DNA of 26,489 nucleotides from Bacteroidales bacterium (lineage in GTDB: Bacteria > Bacteroidota > Bacteroidia > Bacteroidales > CG2-30-32-10), in assembly GCA_035353855.1 (NCBI GenBank), contig DAOQAK010000056.1, forward strand, positions 1 through 26,489, written 5' to 3'. The notes below the pieces were generated by a model. The model was not told the DNA's origin and did not search any database. It worked only from the letters and a program-made list of their open reading frames with translations. The stretch's first letter is position 1; each line of letters begins with the position of its first letter. The translations under genes were made by a program, and so were the position numbers. Shown here one piece after another: positions 1-6,491 of this stretch.

Positions 1-1
1 T

Positions 2-154
2 AAAGTGTCAAACCTTTTATGCAAATTTATTTCAGCTATTTAGGGGGCTAGTACACCATTGGCTCAAGCATTGATGAATAAAAGGATTGGAGACATATGT
101 GAAGTAGAATATTCTGGAGAATTGTTTAAAATTATTGATATTTTAGATGATTAA
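2..154 (+). pseudogene. GreA/GreB-like C-terminal remnant, broken reading frame
   Basis: The frame ending at the TAA at 152-154 reads STPLAQALMNKRIGDICEVE and continues to a short acidic tail. This resembles the C-terminal domain of GreA/GreB transcript-cleavage factors, where a 'SP-hAxALhGKKhGD' segment is typical. Upstream the frame is closed by TAG at 41-43. Dropping one G from the five-G run at 43-47 would join it to another frame, but that frame has a stop at position 1 and no start. I therefore read it as a decayed or frameshifted tail rather than a working gene. The left part lies outside the window, so a sequencing error in the G run cannot be excluded. It lies outside the mobile element, on the chromosome side. 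Confidence 0.4.
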
Positions 155-240
155 ATTTTTGTAATATTTCTTAATAGTCCATTTTAAATTCAAAACTATA
201 TAAAACCCCATTTATCTTCAAGATACGTTTCATTTGAAAT

Positions 241-267
241 AAAAAAACCACTGAAATCAGTGGTTTT
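241..267 (-). terminator. Displaced native terminator of tRNA-Cys
   Basis: Read on the minus strand this is a 10-bp stem (AAAACCACTG / CAGTGGTTTT, loop ATTT) followed by a run of T. It lies five bases beyond the left copy of the tRNA-Cys 3' end (273-285). Before the element integrated, this would have been the terminator directly behind the tRNA gene. The tRNA now lies about 7.5 kb away. The hairpin is visible; its former role is inferred from its position. Confidence 0.7.
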
Positions 268-272
268 AGGTG

Positions 273-285
273 GAGGTCTCTTCCG
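273..285. repeat. Left attachment site core (attL)
   Basis: GAGGTCTCTTCCG is an exact copy of 7840-7852. Within the tRNA it covers the 3' strand of the acceptor stem and the adjoining T-stem bases. This is the usual duplication left by tyrosine recombinases that integrate at tRNA 3' ends. The similarity stops at both sides of the 13 bases, which sets the crossover region. Confidence 0.8.
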
Positions 286-349
286 ACTTTCACAACATTT
301 TTCTGCTTTGCCCTGTTATCAATGCTTTTAGCGTGTTATAAAATATGCC

Positions 350-370
350 TGGTCGAACGTTGGTCGAACA
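350..370 (+). repeat. Left arm-type direct repeat (paired GGTCGAAC)
   Basis: This is a 21-bp exact copy of 7709-7729. Each copy contains GGTCGAAC twice at an 11-bp period, about one helical turn. It lies 64 bp inside attL and just downstream of the repressor gene. The same sequence near both ends of an integrated element is what integrase arm sites or excisionase sites look like. The repeat is seen; the binding role is inferred. Confidence 0.7.
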
Positions 371-376
371 GGATTA

Positions 377-973
377 CTATTTTTCTTTATCCTTTTCTTT
401 TAAAAATTCTTTCCAGTATTGTTCTGACTCAACTATAAGTTTCGAGAATAATTCATATATTTTTTTATCTTTAATATTGGCAATAGTTTCATGACTATAT
501 TGCATACGATACAGCCAAGAATAAAAAATTTCTCTAAAATCACCTTCTACTTTTTTATTTTTAAAAACTTTATTATTAATTAATGCTTCCCAGATATTTT
601 TTGCAAATTCCAAAAATTCTTTTTGTGAAATAAATAAATCTGTTTTATTTATGTCTACTAATATTTCAAGTTCCCTGATACGTTTCGTTAATTGGTCAAT
701 TTCTACTACGTTTCTTAATTCATGAGGAAATGAAAGCCTTTTCAATTCTTTAACCATATCAATAGTTTTGCTTTTTGATTCAGATAAAAAATATGAAATA
801 TCAACATCTAAGACTTCTGCAATTTTCATTAGTGTATCTACTCTCATGCTATTATTAGCTAACATATTTATTAGCCCGCCTCGACTAACTTTAATAGATT
901 GAGCTAATTTTTCCATCGACATTTTCCGCTCAACTAATACTTTTTTTATTTGTAACTCGATGTAATTCTGCAT
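377..973 (-). CDS. XRE-family repressor of the element
   Basis: 198 aa. Residues 6-63 form an HTH_XRE/Cro-CI domain: the stretch around MEKLAQSIKVSRGGLINML gives the two DNA-reading helices, followed by the characteristic AEVLDVDISYFL ending. The C-terminal two thirds is charged and mostly helical (TKRIRELEILV), plausibly for dimerisation or for sensing an inducer. I see no Ser-Lys LexA/CI-type autoprotease. The gene is transcribed away from the small HTH gene at 1107, with 133 bp of palindromic DNA between them. That is the arrangement of a phage or satellite immunity switch, so I infer that it represses rightward replication genes and itself. The ATG at 973 begins directly beyond this operator region. 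Confidence 0.85.
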   Translation of the reverse strand: MQNYIELQIKKVLVERKMSMEKLAQSIKVSRGGLINMLANNSMRVDTLMKIAEVLDVDISYFLSESKSKTIDMVKELKRLSFPHELRNVVEIDQLTKRIRELEILVDINKTDLFISQKEFLEFAKNIWEALINNKVFKNKKVEGDFREIFYSWLYRMQYSHETIANIKDKKIYELFSKLIVESEQYWKEFLKEKDKEK

Positions 974-1009
974 AATAAAAATAATATTAACAAAAAGTTA
1001 ATAAAAATA

Positions 1010-1065
1010 TGTAATAAATATATTACAATATGTAAACATTGTTATACATTTGTGAATATTTTACA
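1010..1065. promoter_or_regulatory. Operator array of three spaced palindromes
   Basis: Three TGTnA...TnACA inverted repeats follow one another. 1010-1027 is perfect (TGTAATA-4-TATTACA). 1031-1048 is imperfect (TGTAAAC...GTTATACA). 1051-1065 has one mismatch (TGTGAA-3-TTTACA). Their starts are 21 and 20 bp apart, close to two helical turns, so three dimers would bind on one DNA face. They sit between divergent repressor and excisionase-like genes, as in the three-site operators of lambdoid phages. Binding by the XRE protein is inferred. Confidence 0.7.
1045..1052 (+). promoter_or_regulatory. -7 box of rightward promoter
   Basis: TACATTTG matches the Bacteroidota sigma-ABfr -7 consensus TAnnTTTG and overlaps the second and third operator palindromes. 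The start would be near 1059, giving a leader of about 48 nt for the gene at 1107. No clear -33 TTTG is visible, which fits a regulated promoter. This call rests on the motif alone. Confidence 0.5.
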
Positions 1066-1066
1066 A

Positions 1067-1074
1067 CAAATATA
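1067..1074 (-). promoter_or_regulatory. -7 box of leftward (repressor) promoter
   Basis: CAAATATA on the plus strand is TATATTTG on the minus strand, a match to TAnnTTTG. Transcription would begin near 1060 and run left through the operators to the repressor start at 973. This box and the rightward one face each other across only about 14 bp, so the two polymerases would compete. This call rests on the motif alone. Confidence 0.45.
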
Positions 1075-1106
1075 AATAAAATATTACATAATTTAAAATT
1101 TATAAT

Positions 1107-1349
1107 ATGGATATAATCTTAACAACTCCAGATCAACTTAAATCAATTATCAAAACTACAATAGTAGAAATTGATTTTGAAAAGAATAAAGGGAATAATA
1201 TTTCTTTATTTACAATTAACCAAGTAGCCAAAAGACTAGGAAAAGCGCATGCTTCTATAAAAAAACTTGTGCAAGCAGGTATCATAAAAACCACCAAGGA
1301 CGGGCTAATTACTGAGCAAGCAATTAATGATTATTTACAAAATAAATAA
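1107..1349 (+). CDS. Small HTH protein, excisionase/AlpA-like
   Basis: 80 aa. The last 45 residues (about 35-78) form a winged-helix/MerR-like HTH of the kind annotated HTH_17 or excisionase: FTINQVAKRLGKAHASIKKL, a turn with QAGIIKT, then the wing and an INDYL helix. The first 30 residues are unlike the family and may form a separate helix. It is the first gene of the rightward transcript, facing the XRE repressor. In satellites this slot holds AlpA- or Xis-type proteins that start excision and replication. That role is inferred; DNA binding is well supported by the motif. Confidence 0.7.
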   Translation: MDIILTTPDQLKSIIKTTIVEIDFEKNKGNNISLFTINQVAKRLGKAHASIKKLVQAGIIKTTKDGLITEQAINDYLQNK

Positions 1350-1373
1350 AATTAGAAATTAAAATTTAAAGCA

Positions 1374-1517
1374 ATGAAAACACAAAAAGAAAATACTAAA
1401 TATAAAATTTATGAAATACTTCAAGATTTAGAAAAATTGGGATGGGAATACAATGTATTTAAAAAAAGTAAGCGAATTGTGTCTGCAAGATTTGATAAAA
1501 TAAAACGTAAATATTAA
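1374..1517 (+). CDS. Small basic hypothetical protein (47 aa)
   Basis: ATG at 1374 opens 47 codons with an A-rich leader, 24 bp after the stop of the HTH gene. The sequence is Lys-rich: a helix-like first half (YKIYEILQDLEKLGWEYNVF) and a basic tail ending DKIKRKY. I recognise no family. The close spacing to its neighbours, the same leader style (AAAATT..ATG) and the shared strand suggest co-transcription as an early gene of the element. It could be a small DNA- or protein-binding modulator, but nothing in it shows this. Protein-coding status is likely, not certain. Confidence 0.5.
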   Translation: MKTQKENTKYKIYEILQDLEKLGWEYNVFKKSKRIVSARFDKIKRKY

Positions 1518-1531
1518 TAAAATTAAAAATT

Positions 1532-1672
1532 ATGAAAAAAAAGAAGAAAGTGATGAAGCAATGCCTTCAGATAATGCAAAGAGCTTTAATCCTTCAGAAA
1601 AAATACGAAAAGCTAAAAGCAAAAGGAATAATAAAAAGTATTCCTGAATTTGAAGAGTTTCCTATGGCATAA
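1532..1672 (+). CDS. Small basic hypothetical protein (46 aa)
   Basis: ATG at 1532 lies 14 bp after the preceding small gene and opens 46 codons. It begins with five lysines, continues as a probable amphipathic helix (MKQCLQIMQRALILQKKYEK), and ends with an acidic stretch, IPEFEEFPMA. No family is recognised. Position and leader suggest it belongs to the same early operon as the HTH gene, which ends at the hairpin at 1706-1725. It may be a coiled-coil accessory protein. An untranslated reading frame is possible given its size. Confidence 0.45.
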   Translation: MKKKKKVMKQCLQIMQRALILQKKYEKLKAKGIIKSIPEFEEFPMA

Positions 1673-1705
1673 AAGTCTAAAGCATTGAATACAGGTCAAA
1701 AAAAA

Positions 1706-1725
1706 TCCGGTGAGCCAACACCGGA
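1706..1725 (+). terminator. Hairpin after the early small genes
   Basis: TCCGGTG / CACCGGA make a 7-bp GC-rich stem with a 6-base loop, followed by AAAATTAATTAATATTTTTT. The T run begins about 10 bases after the stem, so termination is probably partial. It would lower expression of the downstream replication genes relative to the HTH operon. Confidence 0.5.
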
Positions 1726-1765
1726 AAATTAATTAATATTTTTTATAAACTTAAAAAAATCATTT

Positions 1766-2038
1766 ATGACAACAGATGACAAAATTACAAAATTCTTTAC
1801 TGATCTACAAGTAGAATTACAAAAAGAAGTTGATTGTAATGATGAAGAATTTACAATCATTGATTATTTTAGATGTCAATGTGATCACATTGATAGAGTT
1901 TGTACACATGGTGTACTATATGCAAATGAATTATGTCAGGAAACAGATAGAGAAAATCTTTTAAGTGCATTCCATTTCCTTTCTCGTTTTCGCAGAACTA
2001 TTACTAAAACTATTGAACTTAATAAAATTAAAATTTAA
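1766..2038 (+). CDS. Hypothetical protein (90 aa), Cys-containing
   Basis: 90 aa with an A-rich leader before ATG 1766. The first half is acidic (DKITKFFTDLQ, then a KEVDCNDEEF stretch). The middle carries clustered Cys/His residues (FRCQCDHIDRVCTHG) that could bind a metal, and the end is a basic helix (FHFLSRFRRTITKTIEL). I recognise no family. It stands between two hairpins (1706-1725 and 2040-2063), so it may be transcribed as its own unit or by read-through from the early operon. Its place directly before the primase-helicase suggests a replication or copy-control accessory, but that is only context. Confidence 0.6.
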   Translation: MTTDDKITKFFTDLQVELQKEVDCNDEEFTIIDYFRCQCDHIDRVCTHGVLYANELCQETDRENLLSAFHFLSRFRRTITKTIELNKIKI

Positions 2039-2039
2039 T

Positions 2040-2063
2040 AGAAGCCCCTTTAATGGGGCTTCT
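2040..2063 (+). terminator. Hairpin between the 90-aa gene and the primase-helicase
   Basis: AGAAGCCCC / GGGGCTTCT form a perfect 9-bp stem with loop TTTAAT, starting directly after the stop of the 90-aa gene. Only TTAT follows, so it is a weak terminator or an attenuator ahead of the primase-helicase start at 2088. Its position is one reason to reject the upstream ATG at 1965 for that gene. Confidence 0.6.
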
Positions 2064-2087
2064 TATCATTATAGAAATCATAAAAAT

Positions 2088-4361
2088 ATGGCAAAGCGAA
2101 ATGATAGAGTGGAAAGTAAAAGAAATTTTATTAATAGGACGTGTAAAATGAAAAAAGAAATAATAAAAACATACTGTGAACAAAGGCTTTCAGATTATAA
2201 CATTTCAAAGGAAGCAAATAAATTCAGAATTATTCACAGGGATTATCCGCCCAGAGATATTAAATTTTTTGATAGCGATGCAGATGATAATATAGTTATT
2301 ACTTATCTCACGCCTACAGGATCGATATGCGAATATCCTAAAGGAAAAAAACTTATACAGTTTACACGGACCCGACTGAAAGCAGGAATTAACGGAAATA
2401 AATATTCACAGCCGGCAAACAGTGGGACTTTTCCTTTTATGACTCCGGGAGTAGTAAACAAATGCAGCAATAAAACTAAAATTAAAACACTTTATATTAT
2501 TGAAGGCGAATTTAAAGCTTTTGTAGCTTCAAATTATTTAGATATTGATATTATTGGTATCGGAGGTATTCATAACTATAAGGATAAATCTAAAAACGAA
2601 CTGGACGAATACATTCAGGTAATAATAAGAAATTGTCAGGTTGAAAACATAGTATTAATATTTGATGCTGATTGTAAAAAGATTGAGTATTCCGAAAACA
2701 AAGACTTACATCAGCGTCTACATTCATTTGCTAAAAGTATTTTGAACTTTAAAGAATTATGTACACCACTTGAAATTACTCTTTATTTTTCTCATATCCG
2801 TAGCGAATTTGAAGGAACCGCAAAAGGACTTGATGACCTGATCATTTTAAAAAAAGATAATTGTAAAGAAATTAAAAATGAGTTGCTCCAATTCACAAGC
2901 GGAAAAAATAAAAAATACTTTGATTTCATAGAGCTTTCATCAATAGCAGCAAATAAGATATATGAATATTTTTATATTGATAAACCTGAAAATTTCTATG
3001 AACAGTATAAAGATATTATACAGAACAAAGAATTTACATATCGTAACAAAAAATATTATTATAATGGAGAAAAGCTTGTTGTTTCATGGCATGGAGAAGC
3101 AGCAAACTACATGAGGGTAGGAACAACTTATTATAAACGAATTTTAGAAAAAAACGCACACAATGAATTGACTGAGCGAATTGATGTATGGTCGATTGGA
3201 GAAATACAGAGGGATTATAATAATGACAGGGAGTTTGTGAAACAAATTAAAAAATATGATACGTTTACTAATATCCCTGACAACACAAGCGAATATAAAA
3301 GAGTTCACACAGTTGAACATGACGGAATAAAATCCGATTTATATAATAGATATTATCCGGTTACCTGGATTCCTGAACAGGGAAAATGGAAAACAATAGA
3401 AATGTTTTTAAAACATATTTTTAATTGTAATAACCTGAAGGGTGAAAATCTATATGAGTTTGGGCTTGACTATTTGCAACTTCTTTTTTATTATCCTAAA
3501 AAACGTTTGCCTGTTTTGTGTTTTGTATCAAAGCAACGTAATACAGGAAAATCAACTTTCTTACGTTTCCTTAGATTAATTTTTGGTGAAAATATTGCAA
3601 TACTTGACAACGACAGGTTTTCAAGTAAATTCACAGCTCACTTTATTGATAAGCTTATAATTGCTATTGATGAAACATTTATTGAAGCTGAGAAAAAAAT
3701 AATCCAGGAACGAATTAAAAGATTATCTACAGAGCCAAACCAATGGCTTGAAGCAAAAGGACAAAACCCTGTTCAAATCAATACGTTTTCAAAATTAATT
3801 TTCTGTTCAAATAATGAAAAAAACTTCATGAGTATTGATGAAGAAGAAAACAGGTATGCAATTATAAGAGTAAATACTTTGAATGAAGATATACCGGATA
3901 TACTTGAAAAAATGAAACCTGAGATACCAGGATTTTTGCATTTTTTAAAAAATAGAAAATTAAAATATGAAACAAACAAAACCCGAATGAGTTTTGATTT
4001 TTCTGTTTTTGAAACAGAATTTGGCACACAGGTTAAAGAAGCCAGTAAAAGCCGACTTGAAAAGGAAATCAAAGAATTTATTTCTGAAATTTTTATGTTA
4101 CACGATGAAGAAACAACACAATTGACTTTATCCGATATACATGAAGGTATAAATAAAAATGTTCAATTTAAATATGCAAAAACACTGGTAAAGGAATGTC
4201 TTAATGATAATTTTAATTTAAAAGCTTCGACTGATCCAAAGCGTTATAAAAAATATCATAATGATTTTAATGAATCATTAACCGAAAGCGGTAAAATTGA
4301 ATGTTCAAATACCGAGAAAGTAGGAAAGGTTTATACATTTAATAGAGAAAATTTTAAATAA
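2088..4361 (+). CDS. Primase-helicase (TOPRIM-like plus SF3 helicase, DUF3854/DUF5906 type)
   Basis: 757 aa from ATG 2088; an ATG at 1965 in the same frame would overlap the previous gene and a hairpin. Residues about 130-250 resemble the TOPRIM-like DUF3854 domain: Glu139 in IIEGEFKAF and Asp193/Asp195 in VLIFDADC. Residues about 470-590 are a superfamily 3 helicase: Walker A RNTGKST (484-490), Walker B with Asp528-Glu529 in IIAIDETF, and motif C at FCSNN (572-576). The C-terminus may be a winged-helix origin-binding region. Such proteins (P4 alpha, D5-like) prime and unwind DNA at their own origin. The iteron array directly downstream fits this, so it is the replication initiator of the element. 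Catalytic primase activity is inferred from the TOPRIM residues only. Confidence 0.85.
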   Translation: MAKRNDRVESKRNFINRTCKMKKEIIKTYCEQRLSDYNISKEANKFRIIHRDYPPRDIKFFDSDADDNIVITYLTPTGSICEYPKGKKLIQFTRTRLKAGINGNKYSQPANSGTFPFMTPGVVNKCSNKTKIKTLYIIEGEFKAFVASNYLDIDIIGIGGIHNYKDKSKNELDEYIQVIIRNCQVENIVLIFDADCKKIEYSENKDLHQRLHSFAKSILNFKELCTPLEITLYFSHIRSEFEGTAKGLDDLIILKKDNCKEIKNELLQFTSGKNKKYFDFIELSSIAANKIYEYFYIDKPENFYEQYKDIIQNKEFTYRNKKYYYNGEKLVVSWHGEAANYMRVGTTYYKRILEKNAHNELTERIDVWSIGEIQRDYNNDREFVKQIKKYDTFTNIPDNTSEYKRVHTVEHDGIKSDLYNRYYPVTWIPEQGKWKTIEMFLKHIFNCNNLKGENLYEFGLDYLQLLFYYPKKRLPVLCFVSKQRNTGKSTFLRFLRLIFGENIAILDNDRFSSKFTAHFIDKLIIAIDETFIEAEKKIIQERIKRLSTEPNQWLEAKGQNPVQINTFSKLIFCSNNEKNFMSIDEEENRYAIIRVNTLNEDIPDILEKMKPEIPGFLHFLKNRKLKYETNKTRMSFDFSVFETEFGTQVKEASKSRLEKEIKEFISEIFMLHDEETTQLTLSDIHEGINKNVQFKYAKTLVKECLNDNFNLKASTDPKRYKKYHNDFNESLTESGKIECSNTEKVGKVYTFNRENFK

Positions 4362-4381
4362 AATTTAACTTAAAAAATATG

Positions 4382-4563
4382 GTTACAAAAGTTACAAAAG
4401 TTACAAGTCAACAATAGCAAGGGTTTTATAAGTAACTTTTATTAAAATATAAAGTTACAAAAGTTACAAAGTTGATTTTCAGTAATGTAACTTTTGTAAC
4501 TAAAAAAACAACCCAAAAAAATGAAAAGTTACTTACAGGCTGTAGGGTTGTAACTTTTGTAAC
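4382..4563. other. Iteron array, probable replication origin
   Basis: Many copies of GTTACAAAA occur in both orientations. Direct runs at an exact 9-bp period begin at 4382, 4391 and 4400, and again at 4454 and 4463. Inverted copies lie at 4431-4440, 4486-4500 and 4548-4563, with a further GTTAC at 4528. The array starts 20 bp after the primase-helicase stop, as P4-type origins and PICI ori sites do near their replication genes. The rest of the non-coding stretch (4564-4808) is very AT-rich and holds a 12-bp palindrome, AACAAGCTTGTT (4728-4739), but no gene that I can support. Origin function is inferred. Confidence 0.75.
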
Positions 4564-4808
4564 CGAAAAATGAAGTTTTATTCAGCATATAAAAATTTGT
4601 TACAATTTCTGTCCTTTCGTAAACGAGACCACTAAATTACCTTTGATAAAAATTAATGATAAACAAAAATAAATGGGATCACGTACCGAAATAGCAAAAA
4701 CTAATTGACAAAAAATAGATTGATTTTAACAAGCTTGTTCACACAAATGAAATACTTTAAAATATTGAAAATATAAAGAAAACAATAACAGTAAAATATT
4801 TTAACTCA

Positions 4809-5075
4809 ATGAAAGAAGAGCGCCTGAAACTTTATATTGATAATCCATACACTGGTAAAAAATATTACCTATATTTTTATGACTTACAACCGGAAATTAT
4901 TAATACAAAACTTAGACAGTTAAAAAATTCCCATATAAAAATAATTACTGCTTGTTATGAGATATTGGACAAAAAAACGGGCAGTATTATTGAATCATAC
5001 AAACTAACAGTAAAGTTATTAAATAAAATTATAAATTTAAATTACAACGAAAGATGGAAACCTATAAAATGTTAA
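4809..5075 (+). CDS. Hypothetical cargo protein (88 aa), overlaps the RimK-like gene
   Basis: 88 aa, rich in Lys and Tyr, mixed alpha/beta in appearance: LKLYIDNPYTGKKYYLYFYD, then helices around INTKLRQLKN, then an IKIITACYEI strand, ending ERWKPIKC. There is no signal peptide, transmembrane helix or known motif. The last 22 bp overlap the start of the RimK-like gene, a sign of translational coupling and shared function. RimK enzymes add amino acids to a protein partner, so this protein could be the substrate, a specificity factor or an inhibitor; nothing in it decides between these. The pair lies between origin and integrase, where satellites carry cargo. Confidence 0.65.
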   Translation: MKEERLKLYIDNPYTGKKYYLYFYDLQPEIINTKLRQLKNSHIKIITACYEILDKKTGSIIESYKLTVKLLNKIINLNYNERWKPIKC

Positions 5076-6130
5076 TCCTTTCAGCATCTCCAAACAGTTA
5101 TAGTATAAAACGACTAGTTGAAGAAGCTAAGAAAAAAAAACATGAAGTTGATGTGTACTCACCAACTGATTTTTTTGCTTACATAAGCCCCATAAAATCG
5201 GGACATGACCGAATGTATTTAAAAAGCCCAGAGAATGAAATAAAGCGTGTACTTATAAAAGATTATGATGTTATCATTCCCAGATTTGCAGGGGGTGCAT
5301 TTGAATACGGTTGTTCAATGATCGAACACTTTAATGAAAATATGGGAATACCTACAACCAGTAAAGCGTCTGGTTTGCGAATTGCATCTAATAAACTGGC
5401 GACTCATCAACGGTTAAGTAATTGTAAGGTAAGAACTCTAAAAAGCATTTATGCAAATCAACCTAATGATTTTAAATTTATCATTGAACTTTTGGATGGG
5501 TTACCAGTAGTTGTTAAAACATTAACTGGTAGTCAGGGTGCTGGAGTTTTTATATTAAATGATGAACTTTCTGCTAGTACAACACTAGGCGCTTTATCAA
5601 AACTCAAAATAAACTTAATACTTCAAAAGTATATCAATTCAGGGGATCCTAAAACTGATTTACGCATATATGTAGTTGATAAAAAAATTGCAGGTGCATA
5701 CAAAAGATTCGCCTTAGATAGTGATTTTCGCAGTAATTACAGCATAAGCAAAACTGGTGAACAGGTTGAATTAACAAGCGAAGAAAAGCAAATGGCTATT
5801 GATGCGGCCGATGCAGTTGGTTTGCCTGGTGTATGTGCTGTTGATATAATAAGAGATTTTGATAATGACAATAAACCTTACATAGTAGAATGCAATGGAA
5901 ACGGAAACCTTCACGGAATTGAGAAAGTAACAAATAAAAATATTGCAAAAGAGATTATTGAATATGCTGAAAGAATAGCAGAAAAGAAACCTGATAACTC
6001 TAGTACAGAAAAAAATTCGGTTAATATTAATAATGAAAGAATTTCTGATGAAGAATATTGTAGAACTCATACTATGGCAGAAAATGTTCAATATTTAAGA
6101 ACTACAAGAAAAATTAATAATGGATTTTAG
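5054..6130 (+). CDS. RimK-family ATP-grasp ligase, element cargo
   Basis: 358 aa. It aligns along its length with RimK, which ligates glutamate to the C-terminus of ribosomal protein S6 using ATP. Visible are the N-terminal pre-ATP-grasp fold (MLILSASPNSYSIKRLVEEA), Lys155 in PVVVKT, the flexible GSQGAGV loop (159-165), the TDLRIYV strand (202-208), DFRSN (224-228), Asp264 in AVDII and the metal-binding Glu279/Asn281 in VECNGN. RimK is about 300 aa; here an extra 45-50 residue Asn/Ser-rich tail follows. Catalytic residues look intact. ATG 5054 overlaps the 88-aa gene by 22 bp; Met6 (5069) is an alternative start. The target is unknown: it could be S6, another host or phage protein, or the 88-aa partner. 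Confidence 0.85.
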   Translation: METYKMLILSASPNSYSIKRLVEEAKKKKHEVDVYSPTDFFAYISPIKSGHDRMYLKSPENEIKRVLIKDYDVIIPRFAGGAFEYGCSMIEHFNENMGIPTTSKASGLRIASNKLATHQRLSNCKVRTLKSIYANQPNDFKFIIELLDGLPVVVKTLTGSQGAGVFILNDELSASTTLGALSKLKINLILQKYINSGDPKTDLRIYVVDKKIAGAYKRFALDSDFRSNYSISKTGEQVELTSEEKQMAIDAADAVGLPGVCAVDIIRDFDNDNKPYIVECNGNGNLHGIEKVTNKNIAKEIIEYAERIAEKKPDNSSTEKNSVNINNERISDEEYCRTHTMAENVQYLRTTRKINNGF

Positions 6131-6174
6131 ATATACACATAGATATTTATAATTTATCAATCCTTTTATTTATT

Positions 6175-6210
6175 AAGGTTGTCATTATCTGGCAACCTTT
6201 TTTATTTTTT
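6175..6210 (+). terminator. Terminator of the cargo operon
   Basis: AAGGTTG (6175-6181) pairs with CAACCTT (6193-6199) across an 11-base loop, followed by TTTTTATTTTTT. It lies about 45 bp after the RimK-like stop codon and closes the two-gene cargo unit. Confidence 0.75.
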
Positions 6211-6239
6211 AATATCTGCATATATGGTAATTTTTAAAA

Positions 6240-6281
6240 AATGTCCGGACAAACCACATACAGGGCGGTGCTGGGTTAAAA
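6240..6281. other. GC-rich patch with palindrome in the 393-bp gap before int
   Basis: The gap 6131-6523 has no gene that I can support. It holds two terminators (6175-6210, 6492-6519) and this patch. TGTCCGGACA (6242-6251) is a perfect 10-bp palindrome, followed by a markedly GC-rich stretch around CAGGGCGGTGCTGGG (6261-6275), unlike the AT-rich surroundings. There is no reading frame through it. Conserved GC-rich islands in such elements can be transfer origins, packaging sites or small RNAs; the sequence alone does not choose. About 40 bp further on, GGGAATTTTTT and GGGAATTACT repeat a short motif. Confidence 0.35.
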
Positions 6282-6491
6282 GACACAAAAATGGGAATTT
6301 TTTCAGAAAATAAATTAAACTTTCCTTTAAAATCAACTATTCTAAGTTTTTTACGTGGGAATTACTACTGGAATTTTGTCTGTACATGATATTTTATCTT
6401 TTTTAATAATAAAAAGTTAATTAAATTTAAAATAATTATTTTTGTAAAACAAAATTTCCCCAGGTATGACAGATGTTATTTCTGCATGAAT

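Noticed and set aside
1965..2087. N-terminal extension of the primase-helicase to an upstream ATG at 1965
   Set aside because: It would overlap the 90-aa gene by 74 bp, run through a hairpin, and add residues unlike the family. ATG 2088 has an A-rich leader and sits just after the hairpin.
4382..4563. CRISPR array
   Set aside because: The repeats are 9 bp, run in both orientations, have no uniform spacers, and no cas genes are nearby.
4672..4710. Short frame starting ATGGGATCACG before the cargo genes
   Set aside because: Only 11 codons with no leader or conservation evidence; more likely chance.
5054..6130. Graspetide (ester-crosslinked peptide) biosynthesis by the ATP-grasp gene with the 88-aa gene as precursor
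   Set aside because: The enzyme resembles RimK more than the MdnB/C group, and the 88-aa protein lacks the repeated Thr/Ser-Asp/Glu core and leader expected of such precursors.
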